From: RI-231 sp041394905
GTDB taxonomy: Bacteria > Acidobacteriota > Terriglobia > Bryobacterales > UBA6623
Direction: 5' to 3'
Length of the DNA: 64,000 nucleotides
Assembly (NCBI GenBank): GCA_041394905.1
Contig: JAWKHJ010000011.1
Location: 1 to 64,000, forward strand
Positions 1 through 9,800 of this stretch are shown piece by piece. The notes beneath the pieces were generated by a model. It ran no database searches. It saw nothing but the letters and a program-made list of their open reading frames with translations, and had not been told where the DNA came from. Position 1 is the stretch's first letter; every line of letters starts with the position of its first letter. The translations under genes were made by a program, and so were the position numbers.

Positions 1-144
1 CGCGCCAAGATCGGCTTCTTCACGAACGGCTTCTGGTACCTGGACTTTGACGGCACCGCGACCTGGGATGGAGGCGTAAACGACAGGGTGTACTCCTACG
101 GCACTGCCGCGGATACCCCGACACTCGGACGGTGGAAGCCATAG
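1..144 (+). CDS. C-terminal end of an FG-GAP-like repeat protein (5' truncated by window edge)
   Basis: Only the last 47 codons are present, in frame 1 and ending in TAG at 142. The peptide contains the GFFTNGFWYLDFDG and NDRVYSYGTAADTPTLGRW patterns. The same repeat signature recurs in the CAP-domain gene starting at 242, in its continuation after the IS66 element, and on the minus strand near 5.7 kb. FG-GAP/VCBS-like repeats of this kind form beta-propeller blades on secreted or surface proteins. The catalytic or binding N-terminal part lies outside the window, so no specific function can be given. Confidence 0.6.
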   Translation, partial: RAKIGFFTNGFWYLDFDGTATWDGGVNDRVYSYGTAADTPTLGRWKP

Positions 145-241
145 GGGGAGGGGCATACGACCAAAGGTGATCTAGCCAGGGAGGGAACGGACCGATAAGA
201 TATCCGAAGCGCTCGTGGTCCGGCGGGCCTTCGGAATCCGA

Positions 242-1753
242 ATGTGGTCCCTCAGGCTCATCCCGACGCTCGTACTGCTCGCTACTGCGATTTCAAGCGC
301 CCAACAGGGCCAATTGGGTCCGCCGCAAGAATCGCCGCAAGCCGCGCCCGCACCACCGAACGCCTCTTTCGCTCCCCCGGCTGCGCAAAGCGCACCCAGT
401 TGGATCAATACGGCCGACCGGCAGGCCGTTCGCACATCCTATCTCGGAACGGTCGTGCCGGCGCAGTCCGTCGCCATAGCGTGGACGGGAAGTATTGCCT
501 CCGGCAACGCCGGCTCGACGTCCGCAGCCTACAAGGAGGCCGTGCGGACTACGATCAACTGGTTCCGCGCCATGGCGGGGTTCCGCCCGCCATCACCGTG
601 AATTCGACCTTCTCCACGAAGGCGCAGAAGGCGGCTCTGATGTTCAGCGCAAACCGCACTCTCAGCCATAACCCGCCCTCCTCGTGGACGTTCTACAACG
701 CGGACGCCGCTGAAGCCGCCAGCAACTCGAACATCTGCTATCAGTACAGCGGCGTCTATTTCCTGCCTGGCTGCATCGACGCTTACATGCGCGACGATGA
801 AAGCAACAACAGCGCGGTCGGCCATCGCCGCTGGATTCTCTATCCTCAAACCCAGCAAATGGGAACGGGGGACGTGAGCCTGACGCCCGGTAGCCAGCCC
901 TACCCTTATGCGAACGCGCTTTGGGTGTTCAACGGCAATTGGGGCGCTACGCGGCCTTCGACGCGCGACGAGTTCGTCGCATGGCCGCCGCCTGGCTACG
1001 TGCCCTATCAGACCCTATACAGCCGCTGGTCATTCTCATATCCCCAAGCGGACTTCCAGGCGGCCGCTGTGACCATGCGCGACTCGATCGGCGCCACGAT
1101 TCCTCTGAGTATCGCGCCAATTTCGAACGGTTATGGCGAGAACACGATCGTGTGGACGCCCGTGAACCCGTTGCCCGCAGGCGTCCTGTCCCAGGACGCG
1201 CCCATCGACGTGAGGATCACCGGGGTAAGCATCGGAGGCCAGACACGGTCGTACAGCTATCGCGTCACGGTTTTCGATCCGGCCGTAGCTACTCCGTTTG
1301 CGCCCTTCGAGCGATTGGGCGTTTACCGTTCGGGACGTTGGATTTTGGTCATGTCAACAGCGGCGGTTCGTTTGCGTCCGGCCTGGATCGCGACCTCTCC
1401 TTCGGCTTTCCGAGCGCCCACGCCACTGCGTGGCGACTGGAACGGCGACGGAAAGGATGACGTTGGCGTCTACGCTGACGGCTTCTGGTTCTCGACTACG
1501 CGGAAACAGGTGCGGACAGCGGCCTCGCAGACAGGCAATACCAGTTTGGCTGGGCCGGAGTTACGCCGCTTGTGGGCGATTGGAACAGCAACGGCCGGAC
1601 ACAATCGGTATTTTCGTGAGCGGGTTCTGGTACTTGGACGTCGATGGAGACGGCGTGGGACGGCCCGAGGAGCATCCAGGCCCAGTTTGGGTGGAACGGC
1701 GTCCACTGCACCCCTTCGTCGGTGACTGGAACGGCGACAGACGCGATAAGATC
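242..1753 (+). pseudogene. Secreted CAP-domain protein with FG-GAP-like repeats, 5' part (interrupted by IS66)
   Basis: The ATG at 242 opens a signal peptide (MWSLRLIPTLVLLATAISSA) followed by a Pro/Ala-rich linker. A frameshift near 580-595 leads into a CAP (SCP/PR1) domain with the GHRRWIL hallmark near 820. From about 1300 the reading moves through all three frames but keeps recognisable FG-GAP-like units (RGDWNGDGKDDVGVYADGFW, FVSGFWYLDVDGDG). CAP-domain proteins are secreted and of varied function, so no substrate is inferred. The coding sense breaks off at 1753 inside a GDWNGDRRDKI unit, exactly where the IS66 terminal repeat begins, and resumes after 4239. The gene is therefore disrupted, and its indels add to the damage. 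Confidence 0.7.
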
Positions 1754-1775
1754 GTAAGCGTGCGGCGAGGACCGT
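1754..1775 (+). repeat. IS66 left terminal inverted repeat
   Basis: The 22 bases starting GTAAGCGTGCGGCGAGGACC match the reverse complement of 4218-4239 at 17 positions, including a 9-base inner run and a 6-base run. A GTAAGCG-type tip is typical of IS66 ends. Confidence 0.75.
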
Positions 1776-1839
1776 CTGGACACAGGCGAAGGGATAGGAG
1801 AAGCTCGACGGAGGCGCGGGAGCGTCGACGACGAGCGTG

Positions 1840-2195
1840 ATGGACGAAGGGACGAAAGAGCCGGCGCGGCGGCGCTCGAAGCAGGAGCGGCGGCGGATCG
1901 TCGAGGAGAGCCTGCAGCCGGGCGTGTCGGTGGCGCTGCTGGCGCGGGCGCACCAGGTCAACGCCAACCAGATCTTTCACTGGCGCAAGCTCTATCGCGA
2001 GGTTGCTCGCAGACGAGGTGGAGAGCCCGCGGCGCGGTGGCTGCCGGTGCGGCTACAGGCGAGGTAGCGGCTGAGGAGCCGCGCAGCCCAACCTGCGCAC
2101 GTCGGTGGCGCGATCGAGGTCGAGCTGCCACGGGGGCGTGTGCCGCATCGAAAACGCGGACGCGGGCGTGCTGCGGCAGTGCTGGGCTGTTGCGG
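1840..2195 (+). pseudogene. tnpA: IS66 TnpA accessory protein (frameshifted)
   Basis: This is a small basic helix-turn-helix protein. RRSKQERRRIVEESLQPGVS and ALLARAHQVNANQIFHWRK match the N-terminal HTH of IS66 Orf1. The usual C-terminal IEVELPRGRVRIENADAGVL segment is found downstream in another frame, so the stop at 2065-2067 is a frameshift artefact or mutation. Its role in transposition is accessory DNA binding. tnpB follows directly, as expected for the family. Confidence 0.7.
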
Positions 2196-2198
2196 GCG

Positions 2199-2560
2199 CG
2201 ACACCCCTGCCGGCTGGGGCGCGGATCTGGCTGTGCGCCGGGTGACGGACATGCGGCAGGGCTTCACGGGCTTGAGCGCGCAGGTTGCGGACAAACTTGG
2301 CCGAAATCCCTTCGAGGGTCATCTGTTCGTGTTTCGCGGGCGGAGAGGCGATCTGATCAAAGTGCTGTGGTGGGACGGCGAGGGGCTGTGCCTGTTCGCC
2401 AAGCGTCTCGAGCGCGGGCGCTACGTGTGGCCGCGGGCACCAAGACGGAGCGGTGCTGTTGACGCGGGCGCAACTGTCGATGCTGAAGGGATCGATTGGC
2501 GGCTGGGCGGACGGCGGAAGCGTCGGGCGAGGCGCCGCGCACGGCTGCATGAGAAGGGCT
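2199..2560 (+). pseudogene. tnpB: IS66 TnpB accessory protein (frameshifted)
   Basis: LPAGARIWLCAG, then after a one-base loss VTDMRQGFTGLSAQVADKLG, then GHLFVFRGRRGDLIKVLWWD and LCLFAKRLERGRYVWP give the full diagnostic core of the IS66 Orf2 family (about 115 residues). The C-terminal LTRAQLSMLKG tail is in a further frame. TnpB is required for IS66 transposition in studied members, though its biochemical role is poorly known. At least two indels break this copy. Confidence 0.75.
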
Positions 2561-2657
2561 TCAGACGGAACTGCCAGTTGGACACTGCTTTGCTGTCTCT
2601 GTTTTGCGAAAATAGAGAAGTGGCTGATGCGCCTTTGCCGCCGCTGGATCTGGACTC

Positions 2658-4130
2658 ATGGACCTGGAGGCGTTGAAGGCGTTGTGTGCTGCCCGGGCAC
2701 GCAGCTTGCGGAGCTCGAGTCGCGCAGGCGAGATCGAGCGGATGAAGCTGCCGATCTTGGCTGACCTTGGCTGCGGTTCGGGCGCAAGTGGGAAGATCGA
2801 CCGCCGCATCGAGCAGCTCGGAGGCTGCGTGGAGGAGCTCAAGCCGCGCAGGCCGAGACGGCGTCGGAAGTCAGGGCTTCATCGACCTTGCTGAACACGG
2901 TTCGGCGCAGCCAGCGCGTCACCGCCGGAGCGCGCCGCGCGGACCGTCGTCCAACAACCGCGAGACGAGTTGACCGGCTGTGGCGGCGCATTGCAGCCGC
3001 TGGGCGAGGACGTGTCCGAGGCGCTGGTGAACCAGCGCGGTTCCGGTGAAATCCGGCAGGTGCGGCCGAAGCTGAGCTGCGGTTGTTGCGACCGCATCGT
3101 GCAGGCGCCGGCGGTGGGCCGTGCAGTCAGGCTTGGGCTGGCTGGGCCGGGTCTGCTTGCGCATGTATTCGTCGCAAAATACGGGCCAGCATTTACCGTT
3201 GTACCGGCAGGCGGAGATTTACGGACATGCGGGTGTGGACTTAGAGCGTTCGACGCTGGCGGGCTGGGTGGGCGGAGCGAGCCAGCCTTGAGCCGCTGCT
3301 GGAGGCGGTGCGGCGGCACGTACTTGCAGCCAGCCGCATCCACGGCGAGGACACGCCGGTTCCGGTGGTGCATGATCCGGGGCGCGGCAAGACCAAGACG
3401 GGGCGCTTGTGGACCTACGTGCGCGACGAACGGCCGACGGGCGGGGAGCGCCGCCGGCAGGGTGTGGTTCGCCTACTCGCCCGACCGCAAGACGCCGAGC
3501 GCCGCAGGCGCACCTGTGAGAATTTGGCGGCACGCTGCACGCCGACGCTTACGTTGGATTCAACGGAACGCATGAGACGGCAAGGTGGAAGCCCTGCTGT
3601 TTGTTGGCATAAGTTTCACGACCTCGAACAGGCGCACGCGTCGCAGATCGCAGCGGAAGCGCTTCGAGCGCATCGGAGAGCTTTACGGGATCGAAGGAGA
3701 TCCGCGGCAGCCCGGCGGAGGCGCGGCAGCGCGAGCGGCAAGCGCGGGCGAAGCCTCTGCTGGAGGCGTTACGCGTGGTTTTGTCCTCTGGTCGATTATC
3801 GAAAAAGTCGGAGACGGCGGGGGCGATCCATACGCGCTGGGACGTTGGCCGGCGCTGGTGCGCTACCTCGACGACGGCGAACTGGAGATCGACAACAACG
3901 CCACGCAGAACGGGCATTGCGGGCGGTGGCCTTGGGCCGTAAGAATTATCTGTTTGCAGGCTCGGACTCAGGCGGCGAACGCGCGGCGGCGTGTACAGCC
4001 TGATCGGCACGGCCAAGCTCAACGGCGTCGACCCGGAAGCCTACCTGCGCGAGGTGCTCGAACGCATCGCCGACCATCCGATCAACCGCATCGCGGAACT
4101 CTTAACCCTGGAACGTCCGCCTGGATGCCG
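2658..4130 (+). pseudogene. tnpC: IS66 TnpC DDE transposase (heavily frameshifted)
   Basis: The N-terminus at 2658 (MDLEALKALCAARARSL, EIERMKLPI, KIDRRIEQL) matches the leucine-zipper-like start of TnpC. Further pieces follow in changing frames: the DDE core around 3355-3440 (PVPVVHDPGRGKTKTGRLWT, YVRDERP) and the C-terminal helices up to GVDPEAYLREVLERIADHPI near 4080. Expected length is about 500 residues and the span fits. Many indels make the protein unreadable in one frame. Confidence 0.75.
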
Positions 4131-4217
4131 CCATGGCTGCGCCAGTCTAAGCGCCCCAGCTCTTATGCTCACAAGCGCTGCCGGACACTTGCACTCCCTC
4201 GACGACTATCAAATTGA

Positions 4218-4239
4218 ACGGTCCTCACTGGACGCTTTT
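4218..4239 (+). repeat. IS66 right terminal inverted repeat
   Basis: ACGGTCCTC...ACGCTTTT is the partner of the left repeat. The last two bases differ from the canonical tip. FG-GAP coding sense (GAGATCGGCGTGTTTGTCAA, EIGVFVN) restarts immediately after it. Confidence 0.75.
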
Positions 4240-4770
4240 GCCGAGATCGGCGTGTTTGTCAACGGTTGTGGTATCTGGACTACAACGGAAACGCGCCTTC
4301 GCGGTCTGGAATGGACCGGGAATCGATCGCCAAGGCGTGTTCGGTTGGGCGGGCGTAGAGCCTTTCGTCGGCGACTGGAATGGCGACGGACGCGACACGA
4401 TCGGCGTATTTCGCCAACGGCCTGTGGTATCTCGACATGGCGGAACGGCGTCTGGAGCGGTCCGAGCGTGGACGTCCAGGCTTCGTTTGGCTTCAAACAG
4501 GCCACTCCGATCGTTGGAATTGGAACAGCCTCAGGAGCGACAAAATCGGGGTCTATTACAACGGCTGTGGTATCTCAACGCGGATGGGTCGTCGGTTGGG
4601 ACGGCCGGGCTAAACGACAAAATCTACTCGTTTGGACGGGTCGGCGACCTTCCGCTCGTGGCCTCTGGTGGGGGACTGCCGACACAGCTTTGGCCGGAGA
4701 AACCCAGTCGGACCCGACTCAGGCGAGCTACCGGCTGAGCGGCGCGAACCCGGCCCGATGCCCGGACTGA
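4240..4770 (+). pseudogene. FG-GAP-like repeat segment, 3' continuation of the CAP-domain gene
   Basis: Directly after the IS66 right end the FG-GAP pattern resumes, in shifting frames: EIGVFVNG, then EPFVGDWNGDGRDTIGVF, then FANGLWYLDM, then SDKIGVYYNG and LNDKIYSFGRVGDLPLV. The last motif corresponds to the terminal NDRVYSYG...LGRW unit of the fragment at 1-144, so this is probably the original C-terminus. The stop is uncertain because of indels; candidates lie at 4736-4770. It would form propeller blades of the secreted protein begun at 242. Confidence 0.6.
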
Positions 4771-4808
4771 TTCGTCAGTACCGCATGAAATCCGGGTTCA
4801 CGATCAAC

Positions 4809-5455
4809 TCACTTGCGCCCCCGCACGCTCGCCGCCTCAATGAGCGAAAAAGCGTCCGTCGGAGCAAGGCCGCCCCCAATTGATCGTCTCTTGACAGATG
4901 CAGCGCAACCGTTTTCCGCACACCACGAGCGCACCAGATCCACCGAAACGTCGGCCGCCCTCCAGTGCGGGTTCGGCACCGTTATTCGCCGGACGCCGCG
5001 TACGAAATGCGGCGAGATTGGAATGGTGAAGGCGAACTTCCCGGCCGCAAAATCCGGGCAATTCGCCGACGTAGGATCGTTGGCTTCCCGCGTCGGCATG
5101 GACAGAATCAAGCTGAAGGCGAAGTCCAGCGAATGGTCAGGAATCATGGGCAAGGAACGGCATCGTTCGTTCGCGTAGGATCCTGGCCTGTCCTGGAAAC
5201 TGATGGCGCAGGGCCTCGACGCATTTCGGGGCGAGATCGATGGCCCGCAGTTGCTCCGTCAGGTCGGCCAGTCGAACCGTCCACCGCCCGAATCCCGGCG
5301 CGATCTCCACGGCAGCCTTGCAAGGCAGGAAGCGCCGGATCCGGGGATAGATCTCCCATGACCTTCGATACCCCCAGGCCCCTGACTCGTTGTCGCCCCG
5401 CCAGTCTCCAGTCGTAGCTGTTCCAGCACAGTAGATTCTCTTCAATCGTCGCCAT
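4809..5455 (-). CDS. Class I SAM-dependent methyltransferase (frameshifted)
   Basis: The start is taken at 5455 (MATIEENLLCWNSYDW). After a frame change come GDWRGDNESGAWGYRRSWEI and the SAM-binding motif I VEIAPGFGRWTVRLADL, then the acidic post-I loop AIDLAPKCVEAL. A second frameshift near 5150 leads to MIPDHSLDFAFS and, at the C-terminus, WRAADVSVDLVRSWCAENGC and TDAFSL. The total of about 215 residues fits small standalone methyltransferases often found in polysaccharide loci. The substrate is unknown. At least two indels separate the segments, and their order is as expected, so the gene is probably real with sequence errors. Confidence 0.65.
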
Positions 5456-5625
5456 ATGAGAGCTTTGCACCAGCCAGAATACCAGGTGGATAAAGGCCAA
5501 GATCAGCTGGCGCGACCTGCAGGATTGAGCACGGGAACAGGGCCCATCCGGCCTCCAGAGCATGGCCCAGTGCCTGGCGCAGCGGATGACCTGCTCTGAA
5601 TCAGGTGAGAAAGGCTAAACAGCAC

Positions 5626-5639
5626 TTGTGAGCGCTCAC
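5626..5639. promoter_or_regulatory. lac-operator-like palindrome
   Basis: TTGTGAGCGCTCAC contains the perfect 12-bp palindrome GTGAGCGCTCAC (5628-5639) and resembles the core of a LacI/GalR-family operator. It lies in the gap upstream of the minus-strand methyltransferase. No LacI-type regulator is seen in the window, so function is speculative. Confidence 0.25.
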
Positions 5640-5678
5640 CGCCCTCGAAGGCTAGGGGCGAGCTCATGCGTCAGCCTT

Positions 5679-6858
5679 TTACCAGCGTAAGGATCGAACG
5701 TCCTCCGCTGAACCGTAAGGGAGGCCCTTGTAGACCACGCCGCCTCCATCCCAACCGGCAGCTGTCATAGTCGAGGTAGAAAATCCCGTTGATGAAGACC
5801 GATCTCATCGCGGCCATCGCCGTTCCGTGTCGATCGGCGTAACGGCGACAAACTCGTGAATGTCGATCCGTGGGCCGTCCCAAACGCCATCCTCGTCCGA
5901 TGAAACCAGAATCCATTGTAGTAGACCCCAATCGTCGTCCTCCCGTCGCCATTCTAGTCGCCGATTAGGGTACGTAACGGAGGCCGCCACGCCCCTGTTG
6001 TTGTAGACGGGTTTGCGGCGGTGGCGCTATCGTCAATATGAAGGCGTAAACGGGCACAGTGCTCGTAGAACGCCACCCTCCAAGCTGTCCAAAGTCGTTC
6101 GTGCCCGCGCCATTTACTGTAACTCCGCGAGCAGGATCGACGATATTTGGCAGCGAAAGGTCCGTCGCCCGTGCCGCCTTTCAATGCGAAGCCGCCGCCT
6201 TCAAAGACCAGAGGCGCGACCTCTACCAACAGTCGAGCGGTCGCCAGGTAAGTCGTGTTCATATGGCTCGAGTACCAATAGGCCCTCTTTCGAACGTACC
6301 CAGCACTTGTCGCTGCCGGTCGGCAGCCGGTCCGGGATCAAGCTTCGCGGCCCAAGGAAGGTTCAAGTCCCGGCCCAGATTCAGGCGGGGCGAACGGTCT
6401 TGACCTGCTTGCATCATTCCAGCAGTTCCTGCCCAGGGCGACCCTTCCCTCGGCGAAGTCGCCCCTTCGAGCACATCTGCACTTCTTGGAGGGTTGTCTT
6501 ACCCCAACGTCGCTCAACCGGCTCCAATGCTGCCCTTTCGGAAAACGGACTCAACGACCGTCAGATCGATGTTGGAAGCGAGAGACTCGAAGCGCATCCG
6601 GCGGTTCGTCGAACAGGCGGAGTCGGTGGTAGCTGGCTGGAAATCGCTCGGCGAACCATGCCGGCAGCGAACCAGGCGCCATCCGCTAAAGCTGTAGCTG
6701 AGGGCGTTGGGGGCAAGGTTATGCCGAACGCCGTGCCAATCGAGAGCCAAATCTTGCCGCCAACACAGTCCTTCGGGAGGCGCTTGAGCTGCTGGGCCGG
6801 TAGAGTCAAGTGGAACGTCGGGTCGAGCGTAGCGCCGCGAGCCAAACGCGTGAGCCAA
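5679..6858 (-). pseudogene. Secreted FG-GAP-like repeat protein remnant
   Basis: The 3' end is clear. FINGIFYLDY and, in the adjacent frame, VYKGLPYGSAEDVRSLRW with TAA at 5679-5681 match the closing unit of the fragment at 1-144. A preceding GDWNGDGRTTIGVYYNGFW-like unit is recoverable across frames near 5880-5960. Further upstream, segments such as LDPTFHLTLPAQQLKRLP and VGGKIWLSIGTAFGI (6845-6720) and SLPNIVDPA (around 6150) look like real protein, but I cannot assign a domain. Whether all of it is one gene is inferred from continuity on one strand. Confidence 0.4.
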
Positions 6859-7229
6859 CCCGCACGGACGTAGTGAACCGCAAGATCCGCCGAGACGCCC
6901 AGTGCGCTCAGTTCCTCCGGATGTTACCGGACGTCCCGACTACTCTGGAAGAGATCGTTTAGTTTGCTCATCAGAACCGTAGCCTGGCTACGACGTCTTC
7001 TGTACATGATAAACGACGTGTTTCGATTCGTCGTTTATCGTAACTGGACAACAACTTGGTTGATCTAAACAAGCGGCGGGCGCACACCAGGCCGCTAGCC
7101 AGGAATCTCTCATTAAGCTCCTATTTGGCCGTTAGCGGGCGAACTAGGTTATTGTTAGAAACTACAGGACTTAGGGTGGCGAGATCAACGCCGCGTGACT
7201 CTAAGTTCTTTATTTACAACAGATCCGTG
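6859..7229. other. AT-richer non-coding stretch upstream of the first tRNA-Gly-derived repeat
   Basis: I see no supportable gene here. Base composition becomes AT-richer than the surrounding DNA. The stretch contains a perfect inverted repeat at 7008-7039 and ends at the tRNA-derived attachment-like sequence. Confidence 0.5.
7008..7039. repeat. Perfect 11-bp inverted repeat
   Basis: GATAAACGACG (7008-7018) and CGTCGTTTATC (7029-7039) are exact reverse complements separated by 10 bases. No T-tract follows, so it is not an obvious terminator. Its place next to the island edge would fit a recombination accessory or regulator site, but nothing proves this. Confidence 0.55.
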
Positions 7230-7231
7230 AT

Positions 7232-7297
7232 TTCCCAAGCTGAATGTCGCGGGTTCGATCCCCAATCTCCACTCCATATTTTCAGCAACTTACAGTC
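7232..7297 (+). other. tRNA-Gly(CCC) 3'-half repeat, candidate attachment site A
   Basis: TTCCCAA (anticodon loop), GCTGA, ATGTC, GCGGG, TTCGATC (T-loop), CCCAA, TCTCCAC, T, CCA reproduce the exact spacing of the 3' half of a bacterial tRNA-Gly with a CCC anticodon (45 bases, 7232-7276). The 5' half is absent. Similarity to the copy at 24327 continues about 20 bases past the CCA (CAACTTACAGTC) towards the integrase gene. Tyrosine integrases commonly use tRNA 3' ends, so this is read as an att remnant. The acceptor strand is diverged. Confidence 0.65.
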
Positions 7298-7336
7298 ATC
7301 GTTCAACGGCCTGTTTCAGCTATACTCCCATTCTCC

Positions 7337-8470
7337 TCAGGCGGCCTTTGAGGCGTTGCTGCAGGAACGGCTCTCGAAGAGCTCAAGCGCCTCGGTTCGA
7401 CGTTCCAGCCCGAGCTTCGCGTAGACGTTCAGACTGACGTCGAGGGTGTGTCCGAGCTGGTCGGCGACCAGCTTGGGATCAACATCCATCTCCCTCATGA
7501 GCGACACGTGAGTGCGTCGCATCACCTGCAAGGTCACCCATTCCAGTCCGACCGCCCCCAGCCTCGATCGAAACTTCCGTCGAAAGATGTCCTCGATGTG
7601 CACCGGCGTACGGCCGGTCTCGGAAGGAAACATCCAGGCTTCGGGCGACGTGTCGATTGCGGTCTCGCGCCAAGAGTCGATCGCCTCGCGGAGGCCGGTC
7701 GAGAGCGCGACGCTGCGGACGGAGTTCCGCGTCTTGGGCGTGTCAATCCGGCGTTGGTAGATTCGCTGAACCACTTCGACGCGGTCGGCGAGGAGCGTCA
7801 GCGCCATCGCAGCGCGAGGATCTCGCCGGTGCGCATGCCGCCGATGACGGCGAGCAGGGCCATCAGGCGCTCCCGCGTGTCAAGGACTGATAGACATAGG
7901 TTGACCTCCTTCCAGTTCATGCGTCGTGTGGATGTCCGACCGGCGGCTCTGGGCGTGTACAGCAGCGTCGCCGAGGGAGCGTGAGATGGACCCTTCGAGT
8001 TCGGCCATGCGAAACGGCTGAGATCAGCGCGGGTGATCGATGGTCTGCTGCGAGGGCCGTGGCGGCCTTGCGTTCGTGCTGCTGTAGCTCGTTGCGATTG
8101 AAGCTGCCGACGGCGCAGGAAGACCAAAGTCGGCGAGCAGGTGCTTGCCTGGACGGTTCTCGGTGGTGATCGCAGTGGAGGGTTTCCACTTGCAGGCGGT
8201 AGAAGGAGTAGGAAGACCCCTTGGATGAAGTGAGCGAGCTTGTCTGAAGTGGACGGGCTGCAACCGCCCTGGTTGATTGGGGCCAAGATCTGCTCGAGCG
8301 CTTGCTGAGCTTCTGTTTGGTCATGCCAGGGCGACGCTGAGCGTGCGCTTGCGCCGTCGACCGTCCTCTCGCCATTGCGCGATCCAGCGTCGTTCACTTT
8401 CGCCGGCTGCCTCGTTGATGCCGTTTGCGCATCAGATACCTCCTCTGACACGCCGAACAGCGTCGGCGAC
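7337..8470 (-). CDS. Tyrosine recombinase / phage-type integrase 1 (frameshifted)
   Basis: The C-terminal 157 codons (7807 to 7337) are intact: TPKTRNSVRSVALS, then PEAWMFPSE, then box II LQVMRRTHVSL, QLGHTLDVSLN and the catalytic tyrosine in NVYAKLG. The upstream frame supplies box I GGMRTGEILALRW (about 7800-7840). Before it, a core-binding segment is scattered over frames (EAQQALEQILAPINQGGCSP, SDKLAHFIQ). In box II the usual HxxR histidine is Gln (QVMRR). The gene ends 40 bases after the tRNA-Gly repeat, the classic place for an island integrase. About 375 residues are expected. The start near 8470 is approximate. Confidence 0.75.
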
Positions 8471-8508
8471 TGACGCTGGCGGCGTGACCCGACCAGGGTC
8501 GTCTTCCT

Positions 8509-9800
8509 ATGCGCGGAGACGATCGCCAGCAGCCGGACCTGTTTCTCTGCAGGAACCGCTGGGAACGCATCCCGAAGAACCATCCGCTGCCACGGCCGGT
8601 GCGGGCCATGACCGACGCGGCGCTGGAGGCGCTGTCGAGCCGCTTCGACGAGCTGTACTCGGACAACGGGCGACCTCGATTCCCTCCGAGCGTTACCGGG
8701 CGCTGCTGTTGCAGGCGCTGTACTCGATCCGCAGTGAGCGCATGTTGGTCGAGCATTTCGAGTACAACTTGCTGTTTCGCTGGTTCGTCGGGCTGGGGAT
8801 GAACGAGGCGGCGTGGAACCACGCGGTGTTCTCGAAGAATCGCGAGCGGCTGCTGGCGGGCGATGTCGCACAGGAGTTCTTCGCCTGCGTCGTCGAACAA
8901 GCGCGGGCGCTGCGGCTGCTCTCGGACGAACACTTCACGGTTGACGGGACGCTGATCGAAGCCTGGGCCTCGCAGAAGAGCTTCCGACCCAAGGACGGCT
9001 CGGATGACGGCGGCGAAGGCGGCTTCCGCGGGCAAAAGCGGCGCAACGACACGCATCGTTCGACGACCGACCCCGAAGCGAAGCTCTATCGCAAGAGCAA
9101 CGGGCAAGAAGCGAAGCTGTCCTATCTGGGCCATGTACTGATCGACAACCGCCACGGGCTGGCCGTAGATGCGGCGCTGACCGAAGCCGACGGCCGGGCC
9201 GAACGCGAGGCGGCGCTCGAGATGGCGCGGCGGCTGGGCGGCGAGCGCGTGACGCTGGGCGCCGACAAGGGCTACGACGCACGCGACTTCGTGGCCGGCT
9301 TACGCGAGTTGGGCGTGACGCCTCATGTAGCGCAGAACACCAGCGGCAGACGCAGCCGCATCGACGGACGGACGACTCGGCACGAGGGCTACGAGCAAAG
9401 CCAGAAGAAGCGCAAGCTGGTCGAGCAAGTCTTCGGCTGGATGAAGACGACGGCGGGCATCCGCAAGACGCGCCACCGAGGCCGCGAGAAGGTCGAATGG
9501 ATGTTCACCTTCGCGGCGGCGGCTTACAACCTGGTCCGCATACGAAACTTGATGGAAGCGACTGCCCGATCGAGCGCAAGGGCCGATCAGACTCGCTTCC
9601 CAGCGAGCTCAAAAACCCACTTTCCACTTGCCCGGCGCCCAACCATTGATCCCAGAATCGCCAAAGCCGTCTCGGCCGCGGCTTCTTTCAACAGCCTGCT
9701 AGCGCGGGCCGGTCGCGTCGGAAAGAAGCGGCTAGCAGCGGAACACCCGCCGTTTAGAGGGTTTGAGGGCCATCCCGGAATATCGACCGCTATCGTGTAG
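8509..9800 (+). CDS. IS1182/IS5-type DDE transposase (one frameshift)
   Basis: The start at 8509 (MRGDDRQQPDLFLC) leads into RWERIPKNHPLPRPVRAMTD. A one-base shift near 8685 joins it to ERYRALLLQALYSIRSERML, LLFRWFVGLGM, the first catalytic region SDEHFTVDGTLIEAWAS, LGADKGYDARDFV, and the C-terminal VEQVFGWMKT...RKTRH and EWMFTFAAAAYNLVR. This is the complete IS1182-group DDE architecture. The frame stays open to 9800, past TTTCAACAGCCTGCTAG (9686-9702), which I take as a probable element end. No matching left end was found, so the element may be truncated. It lies just beyond the 5' end of integrase 1 inside the island. Confidence 0.8.

Larger units (their letters stand above)
1754..4239 (+). 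mobile_element. Degenerate IS66-family insertion sequence
   Basis: The element has the three-gene IS66 layout (tnpA, tnpB, tnpC), all on the plus strand and all broken by multiple frameshifts. Imperfect terminal inverted repeats lie at 1754-1775 and 4218-4239 (17 of 22 positions match, beginning GTAAGCG on the left). It splits an FG-GAP-repeat coding region whose sense continues on both sides. IS66 elements usually make 8-bp target duplications. The flanks ATAAGATC and GCCGAGATC share only AGATC, and both encode the same repeat motif, so no clean duplication can be claimed. With no intact transposase gene, it is probably immobile as sequenced. Confidence 0.8.

Noticed and set aside
1746..4248. 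Clean 8-bp target duplication for IS66
   Set aside because: Flanks share only AGATC and both encode the same repeat motif, so the similarity may be from the protein repeat itself.
8394..9155. Minus-strand open frame across the IS1182-type transposase
   Set aside because: Shadow of the transposase codons; no ribosome site or family match.
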